64,000 nucleotides of DNA from Euborellia annulipes. Its lineage: Eukaryota > Arthropoda > Insecta > Dermaptera > Anisolabididae. The notes under the pieces were generated by a model. It was not told the DNA's origin, ran no database searches, and saw nothing but the letters and a program-made list of their open reading frames with translations. Below, in pieces: positions 34,260 to 45,775 of the stretch. Numbering within the stretch: position 1 is the first letter of the stretch; each line of letters begins with the position of its first letter. The position numbers were made by a program, and so were the translations under genes. Location of the stretch: the NCBI GenBank assembly GCA_023213315.1, contig JAKCPI010009283.1:19022-83021 (forward strand), written 5' to 3'.

Positions 34260-36270
34260 GTATTTATTTTTTAGCCGACGGTCCTTTTAATTGAATTGAA
34301 TAATATTACTGGCCGAAAAATGTTAACATTATTGTCTTCATTACCTAGTAAAAAATACGACCACGGACTAACTGTTAAAATATAAAATCGTCTCAGGCTA
34401 TGAGTGACATTTTAAAGCGAAAAGCTATATCATGCTAAATAGAAGAAATAACTTGTTGAAGAAAATTATGTTTATATCTGAAAGAATATTGAAACCAGTC
34501 TGATAGGTTCTTAGTTTCAAGAGAGAACCAATATATTTAGCAGAAGGTTACTCAGGGATATAAGTTATAATTCACTGAGTCATCATCATCGTCGTCTGCC
34601 TCTCCGAGGAGGGTCTAGAAAGAGTGGAGGGGGATTCATTAGCCTGTATTTTTGAAATTGCTAGTCAACCAGTTACTTAATATTAAGCTAGACATAGCTA
34701 TTACACCCGTTTCGAGATCATTTATGTGTTTCTTCAAATTCACAAAAATGCATACAAATTAATTGGTACTGTCTCAAATTAAGTGAAATATTGATTGTCA
34801 TCTTAATGTAGCAACATTATATCGCTCATTTGCTGCAATATCGTCATAATTCAAAAATCGCCCTTATTGAATTAGTGGTACACTAAGGACAAGTAAAAAA
34901 AGCTCTATTATCTGGCAGAGTGACATATCAGAAATTTTTAAACTCTCAGCATAATATCTAAGTTTGTTGAATCGCAAATTTTTTTTTTTAACTCCTTTGT
35001 TTACTTCAAAACAGTAATATTTCAGTTAAAAAGAAGCTTTCTGGAAGGTGTACCAGTGGTATTGTCGATAATAAAGAATTAATGTGTATAGCTATCATTT
35101 TTAATTCGAATTTCTACATAAATGTGTTAAAATTTTATTTTTTTTTTTTTGATCTCTTGGAAAAATAGAAATTTTGAGTTATGACACTCTTGCAACAAAT
35201 GAGCGATATGAGATCACTTTAGATCTTGGTGGCCAATCACTGGTTCAAATGTAGCCAATTACTGATTTTTCATGATTTCAAAATGGCCAACTACTAGGAA
35301 AATAATTCCAAATTGCTTTTTTAAATTGTTTCTTTCACTGATGCATTAATCACTCATAATTCATTATTTCAATTAATAGTAATTTTTAAATCGAGCATAT
35401 AATGCTTTCATCCATTAAATTCGATAGAAAAGTTTGGAGCCAGCATTGAAAAAAACATGACATAACACCAAGTGGCCATATACTGGGGTGTTTACCTTGG
35501 GCCTTTTTGAATGCATATTTAGCGATTTTTTAATGTATATCGATTCGAACCCTAGTTGACAATGTTGGAAATGTCGAACTCTATTCAGTAGTAATAAAAT
35601 TCTTTTTCCTATATATTGATATTAGCCACTGATCGAAAAGCACTTACTAGTTAGTTGGGTTTATTGATGAAAATTTAATCTATCCCTTTTCAAAAGAACA
35701 AAAGGAAACTTAGAAAAGTTTTCATCTTCTTTATTGCATTTTTAATATTATAAAATTATATTATAAAAAAACAGGGGACTTTTTTTCTTTTTTTTTTATA
35801 AATCCTTTGAGAAATTGATTTTTTATTCTCTCCTCTTATGAAAAGTTTTTAAACTCTCATTATACGTAGAGTTTTATTTTAAAAGTTGAAAAGAAAATCC
35901 ATTAAATATGTTGATTAAACAAATAATAATTCAGATTTTATATTCACGAATTATAGAATAATAAATAAATATAATCCGGATATCAGTGGGCGGAGCATCG
36001 AGTTAGTTATTAGGGGCGCAACGTTTGGGGATTGGCCATATTTTATTAACTAACTGGACTCTCGCGGATTGGCAGTAATACGCCGGTTCGGGAGGGGGTG
36101 GTTGAATATGAAAAAGCAGGGGGGAGGGTTTCAGGATCACCGATATGACTCTTTCCGTTCATTTAAAAATGTATTATTATTTATCGCAAAGATATGTTTA
36201 AAAGAATCTTTTCAAAGATCATAAGATTACTTCATGAACAGCTGTGGCTGTAAATTGATTACAGAATCCA
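34260..36270. other. Intron DNA with a GC-rich island at 35.98..36.13 kb
   Basis: 34560..34640 is unique (catcatcatcgtcgtctgcc, ctccgaggagggtctagaaa). 35980..36130 is a sharp GC-rich island with GC-box-like cagtgggcggagc, two ATTGGC (inverted CCAAT) motifs and cgccggttcgggaggggg. Read on the minus strand it resembles a promoter or enhancer core. No coding is supported. Confidence 0.45.
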
Positions 36271-36274
36271 CAGG

Positions 36275-36306
36275 GACGTTTCAGTCGACTATGCAACCAT
36301 CTTCAT
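36275..36306 (-). ncRNA. Degraded hammerhead-like core
   Basis: ATGAAGA (first core base changed) ... GAAACGTC on the minus strand, sense to Dfd. The stem II region pairs poorly. It is probably dead. Confidence 0.3.
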
Positions 36307-36989
36307 GGCTAGGACAGACAGTGTAAAATTGTTTATGATAATAATTTTGAATGTAAAATAGAATAATATGTGCTACAAAAACAACAGTATGTCTATTAAG
36401 GGATTAATTACATGTTAATAATAATAATAGGCCTACATTTAATGAGAAATTTGAGCTTGATTTTTTTTTTTATAATTTCATTTATATTTGTTCGTAAAAA
36501 TGACAATGCTGCTATCATATCGGCTTCTACTTTTAACAATCTCTTTTTACTTTTTTTTGTTTGTTTTCTTTAATTTCAACTTTACTCGTAATAAAAAAAA
36601 AAAACATTATAATTTTTACTATATACGGTATATTTCTAAAATTTGGCGGCACACAAATGTGCTTATGGTTGAGGATCACTGTTTTAACTCCATCACCATA
36701 AGATTAGCGAATGATGAAAAAATTTTTAATATAAAAAGATAAGCAATATATTTAAGCTTTATTCTATCATTAGAGGTTTTATTTTAAAAGATTCTGGCAA
36801 TATGAGAGAATCAGGGGGGGCAGCCAAAATGAGAGAAAAAAAAGTGTAATGAAAAATATAATAAATATAGAAGTATAGAAAGTATGCTGCGACGATTCGT
36901 TAAGGTTATGGAAAAAATAAACTAACAATTGCTTTCTATATTAAAATAATTTATTTTTAAAAACAATATGGAGGAAGGCTGTAATACAG

Positions 36990-37415
36990 ATAGAAGATAA
37001 AATAAAAAAGAAAGACTTGTTTCGGCCCGAATTATTTTATTTTCCCTTGTCGACGTTTCAGGGACTAAACGTCACCCATCTTCAGGGCAAAGGTGTTAAA
37101 ATATTCTTAGCACTGCCTCCTACAGTTGTTAGACAAGTAAAAAAGATAATATAATAATTTTTTCAACTAAGGCCTATGGTTGGTAATTTATAGGTATTCC
37201 AAAATATAGACTACTACTAATAACCAAAAAGTAGGTTATATTACAAAATATACTAGCTAACATTTTTTTTTTACTTGTCTATCAACTGAAAGAGGCAGTG
37301 CGAAGAATTAACACTTTTGCCTTGAAGATGGCTGACGTTTAGTCCCTGAAACTTCGACGTGGGAAAATAAAATAATTTGGGTCGAAAACAAATCTTTCTT
37401 TTTATATCATCTTCT
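36990..37415. repeat. Penelope-like inverted pair with opposed hammerhead-like cores
   Basis: gaaagacttgtttcggcccg (37.01 kb) returns inverted near 37.39 kb. The minus-strand core 37052..37085 has CTGAAGA, GGG..CCC, GAAACGTC, and its flanks pair as stem I over about 6 of 8 positions. The plus-strand partner at 37322..37355 has lost core bases. Confidence 0.5.
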
Positions 37416-37659
37416 AATTTCTTTTTTTTTTTTTTTTGGAAAGCAATGGCTGGTTTATTTTCTTCATAATCTTAATAATAAATGTATTCCCAGGTAGAAA
37501 TTCAACCTTAAAATTAGCTAATATTAAGCTAATTTTCTAAGTTTAAGCTTAAAATTAGCTAACAAAATTAGCTTAGTTTAAGCTTATTTTGTAACGCTTT
37601 TCTAAGCTAGCAGCAAGCTTACCGAATTAGCTTAAAATTAGCTAAAAAAACTAGCTAAA

Positions 37660-37970
37660 AATAAGGTTGTTTTGTTAGCTTAAAATAAGCTTGAAATTAG
37701 CTTAAAATAAGCTTAAAATTAGCTAACAAAACTAGCTAAGGGCAAGGTTGTTTTGTTAGCTTAAAATAAGCTTGAAATTAGCTTAAAATAAGCTTAAAAT
37801 TAGCTAACAAAACTAGCTAAGGGCAAGGTTGTTTTGTTAGCTTAAAATAAGCTTGGAATTAGCTTAAAATAAGCTTAAAATTAGCTAACAAAACTAGCTA
37901 AGGGCAAGGTTGTTTTGTTAGCTTAAAATAAGCTTGGAATTAGCTAACAAAACTAGCTAAGGGCAAGGTA
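37660..37970. repeat. ~80-bp tandem repeat (about 3.5 copies)
   Basis: gggcaagg recurs at 37741, 37821, 37902 and 37961 (periods 80, 81 and a shortened 59). Each unit contains several AAGCTT palindromes. Confidence 0.8.
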
Positions 37971-38879
37971 TGGTATTTTGAGTTAAAAAAAAAGTATTTG
38001 CAAAAAATAAAATCTTTATTTAAAATATTTTTCCAACACAAACAAAAGATATAAAATGCATATATATGGACCATTTATTTTGAAAGTGGTGTAAGTCCAC
38101 TTTTTACAAAAAATGAGAAATCACATAATTTATCAATATATATTTATTTTTAAAACATGCAGTTAATAAATCACCATGTTATATTCTTTATGAAACCAAG
38201 CACTTAGCACTGGACCTAAAAATCTAAAAAAAAATATTTAATCATTTAACCTTATTTCTTATTTATTTTATATGTAATAAATATACTTACATAAATGATG
38301 AATAGTGTCTTTCAGGGGGGGGGGCAAAAGAGATATTTAAAAAATTAGTTTGCACCCCTCGAATTTTTAAAACACAAATTTAAATTCTAAAAAAAAAATT
38401 CACGATCCTATCAGGCCTAAAGTTTAGAGTAGACTAACCTGACCAAAGCTGCCTGTGTCCACTCTAACTGTAAATTCTTTTGTTTACAAATGCTTCCTTT
38501 TTGGGTTTTTCCAGGTAGGCAGGAGGTCTTTTTTTTTTAATTATAAATAAAAGAGTTAAAATTCAAGAATAATATTAGGTTACTATTTACACTCATTCTA
38601 AGTAATTAAAAAATTCATTATTTAAATTTTATTTCATATACTGATACTCTGCCAAATTTATATTTATTAAGAATAATTATTCAAAATGATTTTTCTCAAA
38701 TTAAAAATTTTTTTATATACATTTGATAGAAGAGCAGGTGCTATGGAGGGGGGGAGGGGGTTTGCCTGCGGCCCTGGTCAGTACCTTAAGATAAAAGTAA
38801 TTACTTATTCGAATACAATACAACCTTATAGTATCAATGGAATGCAAGGTTGCTTTAAGCTAGATATCCAAGATAAAAA

Positions 38880-39165
38880 CGAACCTTGAAATTAGCTTAG
38901 AAAACTAGCTAAAAACAAGCTAATAATAAGCTAAAAACAAGCTAAAAATAAGCTAAAAACAAGCTAATAATAAGCTAAAAACAAGCTAATAATAAGCTAG
39001 AAATAAGATAGCAGCAACCTAAGGAAACTAGCTAATAACAAGCTAATAATAAGCTAATAATAAGCTAATAACAAGCTAATAATAAGCTAATAACAAGCTA
39101 ATAATAAGCTAATAATAAGCTAATAATAAGCTAATAATAAGCTAGAAATAAGCTTAAAAAACTAT
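38880..39165. repeat. 11-bp tandem repeat, (aagctaataat)n with variants
   Basis: AAGCTAA recurs about every 11 bp for nearly 300 bp, alternating ctaataataag and ctaataacaag. Confidence 0.85.
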
Positions 39166-39324
39166 CTTAGACTCTAAGCTTAAATAAAGCTAATTCTAAG
39201 CTAATAACTTGTCCGACTAAGATAAATTTCTACCTGGGTTGTATATGAAATTAAAATATTTTATTAAGGTAATGGAGAAAAAATAGCCAGCGACTGCTTT
39301 CAACGTTAAAATAATTTATTTGCA

Positions 39325-39359
39325 GATATTTCTGTATGCCTAACGCAAACCATCCTCAG
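39325..39359 (-). ncRNA. Minimal hammerhead-like core (UA type)
   Basis: Minus strand: CTGAGGA, extra T, a weak stem (GGTTTGC/GCATAC), then GAAATATC. It lies in a flank resembling that at 36.9 and 37.44 kb. Sense to Dfd. Confidence 0.35.
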
Positions 39360-39544
39360 TGCATCAAAATATACGATTGTGGAGAGTTTTACAAACTTAT
39401 AAAATGGATAAGAAGCCATTTTATATATGGATGGGACAACATCTGATACTGAGGGAAAAATAGTATCTATATTACAATTATTTGTGTGCTTTAAAAGAAT
39501 TTCTCAGAGTGACCCGCTAAGGCCCGCGTACGTTCTAATACTTA

Positions 39545-39790
39545 AACTTTTTTCCAATTCACACTCACATTCACCCACGTATACACAGTCTTTTCGGCAA
39601 CTTAGGCCATATAAGACTTTAGACGATAACTGTTATTTGAATATATATGTATTTGGGGTCCAGGCATTTTTACTTAAGCCATTTGGTATCCAAATGGCTT
39701 AAATAAAATCATCGGGCTGCCTGGGATCCGAACCTTCAACCAAGGCAAGCACGCTATCAACTACACCAAGCCCGAGGGGGTTCTACTACT
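39545..39790 (-). repeat. tRNA-derived SINE, reversed
   Basis: On the minus strand the head (cttggtgtagttgatagcgt; B-box GGTTCGGATCCCAGG) precedes a body and the tail (atggcctaagttgccgaaaa, gactgtgtatacgtgggtg). Same family as 17.45 and 40.57 kb. Confidence 0.65.
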
Positions 39791-39799
39791 TCAAATACA

Positions 39800-40105
39800 G
39801 TATTAGAACGTACGCGCGCCTTGGATTTCTTAAGATTGTAATGTGTGCTGAATTGTAATTGCAAGAAATTTTACAGAGTGATAATTAATTTAAATAAGCA
39901 CCCTCCTTCTTACATTGAAATGTTGTAATAAATAAGAAATAGGAAATAATAGTCCTCATAGAAATAATTATCTTCAAAATTGTATCAGATACAAAATACA
40001 AATATTTAAATTAAGGCCTAATTAAAAATAAATTTGTTTAGCCGATTTTAATAAACTTACAAGTAAACAGAAATATTATTAATTGAGCAAAGCAATTGAA
40101 CGATT
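39800..40105. other. Intron DNA, nothing recognised
   Basis: AT-rich, no coding frame or repeat boundary seen. Confidence 0.4.
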
Positions 40106-40111
40106 TCAAAC

Positions 40112-40141
40112 AATGTTTCGACCTTCTAAGGTCATCTTCAG
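40112..40141 (-). ncRNA. Minimal hammerhead-like core
   Basis: Minus strand: CTGAAGA, extra T, a perfect GACC/GGTC stem with loop TTAGAA, then GAAACATT. The base after GAAAC is A where other copies have G. Sense to Dfd. Confidence 0.4.
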
Positions 40142-40569
40142 AACTAATAGCATATCATCAATGGAATGAAGGATTGAAGCAAAGTCATTTATAAAATTAA
40201 ATGTAAAATTAATGATACTCGTACCATATTTTATTCTATAAAAAAATCGTTTGTCATTCTCACGTTGATATTGGTAATTTTCATTTGATAATCCGGTAAA
40301 TTAACGTAAATAAATTATTGAAAGATATGTTTATTTATAATATGAAAATGAAAAATCTTGTGTACTAATATAAACCAACCTAGGTACAGTCCACTTGTAA
40401 ATAATAGCCACGAAAACACAATAAAAATTCTTAGCAATTTTCATCCCGTCATTTCTCAACCCAATTTGCCCTCGATCCAAAATATCTCTAATACCCTCAA
40501 CATCCCAAGTCGGCCTTTAATAGAAAATCCAACGTATCTCAATCGTGCAATTCTAAAAGATTTAGTACT

Positions 40570-40800
40570 AAATATGCTAAACGCGATTCACACTCACATT
40601 CACACACATATACACAGTCTTTTCGGCAAATTAGGCCATATAAGACTTTAAACGATACTCGTATGTTTAATATATCTATTGGGGGTCCAGGCATTCTTAT
40701 TTAAGCCATTTGGTATCCAAATGGCTTAAATAAAATCATCGGGGACAGCCTGGGATCCGAACCCTCGACTTTTGGTATACGAGGTTAGCACGATCCAATA
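40570..40800 (-). repeat. tRNA-derived SINE, reversed
   Basis: Same family as the 39.55-kb copy (cttttcggcaaattaggcca tail; body gtccaggcattcttatttaa; B-box region gggttcggatcccaggc on the minus strand). Confidence 0.65.
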
Positions 40801-40949
40801 CTTTCTCTCTATATACGGTATATTTTCATATTGCTTGTAAATGTGACTGTAATAGAATTTTACTAGAATTGAGATATCAACCAAAGGTGCACCGAGCTTA
40901 ATAAATTCTCAGAATAGGACGTTTCGGCCTAAATTTATTGCTTCATACA

Positions 40950-41114
40950 GTTTTTACTTTCTCGTACCCTATATATGAAATATATAGGAGAGAAAGTATT
41001 GAGATCATGTCAAAAATTCGATGTCGAGATTTTGATGGATATACATGTTTTGAGGTCCCCTGAGTCCAAAAAAGTGGGTCCCGCAAATTGGTCTGTGTGT
41101 GTGTGTGTGTGTGC

Positions 41115-41145
<31 letters not shown>

Positions 41146-41470
41146 GACAGATTTTTAGCATGAAGGAGTTGAGCTAGCGGATTGAAATTTTATATTTAAC
41201 TTAAACCGGTACCTTTGAAGAATCTCAAAATAAGCTTTTGAACAAAATCGGCCAAAAAGTACTAGTACTTTACTGATGTACTTTTTCAGTTTTTTTCGAT
41301 TTTCTCAAAATTCCCTCCAAGGATTTTTTTTAAAATTCATAAATCAACTATTTTTTAGATGCTCTTTAAAATGTATATTCTCATTTTGCCGTTGAAATCT
41401 TCTGAAGACCACTTTACTCTTGTTCTTCATAGGAAAGATAGGGAAATGGTTGCCATGGTAACGGAATTTA
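40950..41470 (-). repeat. Hairpin-family repeat, reversed copy
   Basis: It starts at TTTTTACTTTCTCGTACCCT and runs backward through gaggtcccctgagtccaaaa, a (GT)n expansion at 41.09..41.15 kb, gtactagtactttactgatg and atggttgccatggtaacgga. The 62- and 72-codon frames across the (GT)n are artefacts. Confidence 0.75.
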
Positions 41471-41584
41471 AATCTTTTTCTTTTTATTAGATTAAAAATC
41501 AATTATTATTTAAATTCCCATTTTTTAAATGCTTTTATTTAACTTACTCTTTCAAGGTCACCAACTTTGAGTCTTTGTTAAGGA

Positions 41585-42855
41585 CACTTCCCGATGAGCT
41601 AGAGGTGTGAAATTTGATATTTAAGAGTCATTTTTGATGACGCAAATTGTGAGTTGGGTTTTACCAAAATGGACCAAACTAATGTGGTACTTTATTTGAA
41701 ACCCTTCGTGAATTAATGTAATTTCAAAAGACTTCCCATGAGCTAGAGGTGTGAAATTTAATACTTAAGGTTCATTTTTGATGACGCCACTATATGGTGG
41801 TTTTGATCAAAATTGACCAAACTAATGTGGTACTTTATTTGAAACCTCTTGCGTATTAATGTAATTTCAAAAGACTTCCCGATGGGCTAGAGGTGTGAAA
41901 TTTAATACTTAAGGTTCATTTTTGATGACGCCACTATATGGTGGTTTTGATCAAAATAGACCAAACTAATGTGGTACTTTATTTGAAACCTCTCGCGTAT
42001 TAATGTAATTTCAAAAGACTTCCCGATGGGCTAGAGGTGTGAAATTTAATACTTAAGGTTCATTTTTGATGACGCCACTATATGGTGGTTTTGATCAAAA
42101 TAGACCAAACTAATGTGGTACTTTATTTGAAACCTCTCGCGTATTAATGTAATTTCAAAAGACTTCCCGATGGGCTAGAGGTGTGAAATTTAATACTTAA
42201 GGGTCATTTTTGATGACGCCACTATATGGTGGTTTTGATCAAAATAGACCAAACTAATGTGGTACTTTATTTGAAACCTCTTGCGTATTAATGTAATTTC
42301 AAAAGACTTCCCGATGGGCTAGAGGTGTGAAATTTAATACTTAAGGTTCATTTTTGATGACGCCACTATATGGTGGTTTTGATCAAAATAGACCAAACTA
42401 ATGTGGTACTTTATTTGAAACCTCTCGCGTATTAATGTAATTTCAAAAGACTTCCCGATGGGCTAGAGGTGTGAAATTTAATACTTAAGGTTCATTTTTG
42501 ATGACGCCACTATATGGTGGTTTTGATCAAAATAGACCAAACTAATGTGGTACTTTATTTGAAACCTCTCGCGTATTAATGTAATTTCAAAAGACTTCCC
42601 GATGGGCTAGAGGTGTGAAATTTGATACTTAAGGGTCATTTTTGATGACGCAAATAGTGAGTTGGGTTTTACCAAAATTGACCAAACTAATGGGGTACTT
42701 TATTTGAAACTTCACTCGTATTAATCTAATTTCAAAAGACTTCCCGATGAGCTAGAGGTGTGAAATTTGATACTTAAGGTTCATTTTTGATGACGCAAAT
42801 AGTGAGTTGGGTTTTAACAAAATTGACCAAACTAATGTGGTACTTTATTTCGCAT
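41585..42855. repeat. 144-bp tandem array, ~8.8 copies
   Basis: gat(g)ggctagaggtgtgaaat recurs at 41593, 41737, 41881, 42025, 42169, 42313, 42457, 42601 and 42745, exactly every 144 bp. Inner copies are almost identical (gccactatatggtggttttg). The outer copies at both ends share a variant (caaat.gtgagttgggtttta). No frame stays open across the array. Confidence 0.92.
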
Positions 42856-42914
42856 CATGCCTTACTCTATAATAAAAAAGACTAAAAAGTTTAAAATAAA
42901 AATATAATAAAAAA

Positions 42915-43210
42915 AAAAACTTTTTTAAAAAAATGCTTTTATTTAAATTGAACTAAAAAGAGAGAAATAATTTAATTGTTCTTGTTAAAATTGTTGAATA
43001 TTTATGACTTAAAATAAAAGCGTGGGGCGCTTCAAAGTGATTTCGAGGCTCTAATTTAATATATACAATTCCTTAAGCTATCAATGTGAGCCCCACGCTT
43101 TTATTTTAAGTCATAAATATTCAACAATTTTAACAAGAACAATTAAATTATTTCTTTCTTTTTAGTTCAATTTAAATAAAAGCATTTTTTTAAAAAAGTT
43201 TTTTTTTATT
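42915..43210. mobile_element. Foldback repeat (~110-bp arms)
   Basis: The left arm (aaatgcttttatttaaattg..aaataaaagcgtggggc, 42.92..43.03 kb) returns inverted at 43.09..43.20 kb with almost no change. A related atgcttttatttaa also borders the left side of the 144-bp array (41.53 kb), so array and foldback may be parts of one element. Confidence 0.7.
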
Positions 43211-43329
43211 ATATTTTTTTAAATTTATTTGTGTCTTTAATTGTTTCAAAGAAAACATATATGTCTCTCTCTCACTTGCAAACATTATCGTCTCTCTCTA
43301 CTCGTTTTAAATTCCCTTTCCACCTTATC

Positions 43330-43692
43330 TTCGCATAGGAACAATGTTAATTTCCTATAGGGATTTGTATGTTAATTTCGATTCAAAAGGGGGTCCCCTT
43401 TAGAACTTTTTAGGCATTTAAAATTTTTTTTTCCAATTCTTATGAAATTTTGTATTTATTTACGATTCTATATTGTGTATAAAATGTCCAAATATGAGAT
43501 TAAAATTTTGAAAAATAACCATAGTTTATTTGAAGCAGTCAACATTTAAAATGCAAGTTTGAAACTAAGGTGCTATCGGAAACTAAATATATCTCGACAC
43601 AAAAAATCTGGTGTGACCAGCACGGTGCACAACTTTCTCTTACCGAAGGGTAAGAGAAAGTTGTGTGCTGTGCGCCAGTCACACCAGTTTTT
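43330..43692. repeat. Hairpin-family arm ending in a complete palindrome
   Basis: It matches the right arm of the 24.3..25.4-kb foldback (gttaatttcgattcaaaagg, agcagtcaacatttaaaatg). It ends in an 85-bp palindrome (about 43605..43692) centred on cttaccgaagggtaag. Confidence 0.7.
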
Positions 43693-43975
43693 ATTATTAA
43701 TATCATCACATGAGCATATTAGAATATGTTAAAAATGAAGATGACCAAATAAATTTAAGCCGAAATGTCTTATTCTGGAAATTTTATTAAACCAGTCCAA
43801 TCAACTTTAGCTGACATTTCCACATTTGTGTAATTAATTAAATATAAAATTTTAAACTAATTTATTCTTAAATCTGGTCGATAGACTTCAAAGTAAAATA
43901 ATATAATTCGTGATACAAGAAATCTTAAAAATCTCGCAAGTCATAATAATATAATAATGCATATTTTATTTATTT
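43692..43975. repeat. Degraded Penelope-like flank
   Basis: atgaagatgacc..aagccgaaatgtcttattctgg (43735..43776) is an inverted relative of 40.89..40.95 kb (ccagaat.. / gacgtttcggcct). Core bases are changed. Confidence 0.35.
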
Positions 43976-44530
43976 GAAATTCCTATCGGGATCCCCGTTT
44001 ATTTACCCGAGGTGCTTTCGTGTACGAAGACACACACCTCAAACCCAACCGGCCTCTGGCCGTAGCCATTTACCGGCACCCCGTGAAGTTACATCATTTC
44101 CTATTTCTAACTCCTCCTCCTGCTTTCTTCTCTAGCTAGTGAACTAATCCTTATTTCTGGTTCCAACCGGCTCCTTATATCCAACCTCTTCTATGCTATG
44201 GAGGATGTCCTAGTTGAGGAGGGACTCCCTCAGCACCGGCGTGTAGCCTACTCCTTTCGAAGAATGCATCACTGAGAGGGAACCTTCTTTACGTCCCTTC
44301 CACAGGACGGGATGTCACAGCAACTCCCTCTCCTCGTAGAGTTGCCTGGGGGCTATTGTGGTAAGATCCTATATTCAAATCCAGGGCTTGCTTGAGAATT
44401 TGTTTACATTAAATAAATATTTTTATTTAATGAAAAATCCCGCACGCCCAGGGTTTGAACAGGGATCTTCTTTGCAGAAGCTGACACCCTAGCTCACTAC
44501 ACCAGCGAGCCCCCCATAATAATGCATAAT
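43975..44530. repeat. GC-richer insert with two tRNA-like heads
   Basis: This block is clearly less AT-rich. 44340..44400 has a plus-strand A/B-box-like pair (gctattgtggtaaga / attcaaatccagg). 44450..44520 read on the minus strand has ctggtgtagtgagctagg and CTGTTCAAACCCTGGG. 43990..44330 is non-coding as far as I can see and is probably the body of a longer SINE or LINE 3' region. Confidence 0.45.
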
Positions 44531-45775
44531 CTAATTAAACTAAACTGGTAACCATTGGCTCTATATAGTTGGAATTTTATAATTTATTCAGGTAAATTAA
44601 ATAAAAAACACAAGGTTATAAATTTAAATATATTATTTAATAATGTATAGTAGTAGTGTGTTTATATGTATTTCGACAATCAGTGTGTGATTTTCAGATT
44701 TTTATACTAGTAAATAATATCAATATATTGAAATATATAACCTGGTGTTTTTTCGGCACCTAAGGCATTTAACGATACACAGTATTTAGAGAAACGATAT
44801 ATAGGCCTAAATTAGAGGGTTTCAGTCACGTTTGTTCGGTTGTCTATGCGAGAAAGTTGCAGGCAAAATTTTCAATGATTTTAGTTTTGAAAACATGAGA
44901 CGCATGCGCGAAAGATTATTAGTGGTAAAAAAAAAAAAAAAAAAAAAAAACATTCTAAACAAGCGCCTAAAATACTGAGCAGACGTTTAAAATTTTAATC
45001 TCCAAAAAAATTTACAAACCTATTACGTATATAAATTAGAAAATTCTATTATTTTCAAAAAATATTTAATAGCTTTATATGATATAACTTTTCTTTTGAT
45101 TTATGTTTTGGTGATTCCTATTCGGATAAAAGGGCCTTAAATAGTCTCTAGGCAATGTTACAAATGTACCAAGGACAGCAGAGAGAGAGCTTAATTAAAA
45201 TGGATTTAGTTGGAATAAATCCATTAGGAGGTATTTAATCCACTCCGGGATGCTGCAGAGAGGATCGGAGAGCAAATTCCAACTCATTGATTTGAGATAA
45301 CACGAAGAGGTTTTTATCCAGAGGGAAAGGAAGGGAATGTGAAATTTTGTGTTAATTGAGACATTTCTTGCCCAATTAGGTGCGGAACGATTTTTTTTTT
45401 TTGTTTCGGTGATTAACGAAGAGTTATTTCAAAATTTATGTTAAAGAATAATTGCAATAAATGTTAGAATATTTAATAACATGAAATTAGATTTAGAAAA
45501 ATAAAAAAGATCATTAAGAGCTCAGTTTGTTTTGATCCTCATTCATTTATTTAAAAGGTAAATGAGATCCATATTTATGAATTAACTTGTAACAATTGCT
45601 ATTATTTACACTTATTATGTTGTTTTTTTTATTCTTCTCTTCTTTCTTTTAAAAAATAACTTCCTTCAAATTTAAGACAAGGATTGTTTTATTTTCAAAA
45701 AATAATAATAGTAAATAATAGGTAAGAATTTGATTAATAAATTTAAAATTTAAATAGATATCAAGTACAGTATAA
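44530..45775. other. Intron DNA; candidate regulatory stretch 45.16..45.40 kb
   Basis: 45160..45400 is unique and carries clustered homeodomain-type sites (gcttaattaaaatggattta, ggaataaatccattagg, tatttaatccactcc, gttaattgagac, gcccaattaggtgcg). It lies about 4.6 kb from exon 1. A poly-A run lies at 44.93..44.95 kb. Confidence 0.4.

Larger units (their letters stand above)
37489..39238. mobile_element. 1.75-kb element with 14-bp inverted ends and AGCT-rich arrays
   Basis: The ends are CCCAGGTAGAAATT (37489..37502) and its exact inverse (39225..39238). Inside lie two arrays, an ~80-bp repeat (37660..37970) full of TTAGCTTAAAATAAGCTT, and an 11-bp repeat (38880..39160; ctaataataag). The middle (37970..38880) is AT-rich with no convincing frame. 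No target duplication could be fixed. It is probably a non-autonomous DNA element. Confidence 0.65.

Noticed and set aside
39427..39702. 91-codon plus-strand frame
   Set aside because: It lies mostly inside a reversed SINE, so it is not coding.
40943..41163. Frames across the (GT)n tract
   Set aside because: They are a microsatellite expansion within a reversed hairpin-family repeat.
41585..42855. CRISPR-like array or repeat-protein gene
   Set aside because: The units are contiguous without spacers, the genome is eukaryotic, and no frame stays open through the units although 144 is a multiple of 3.
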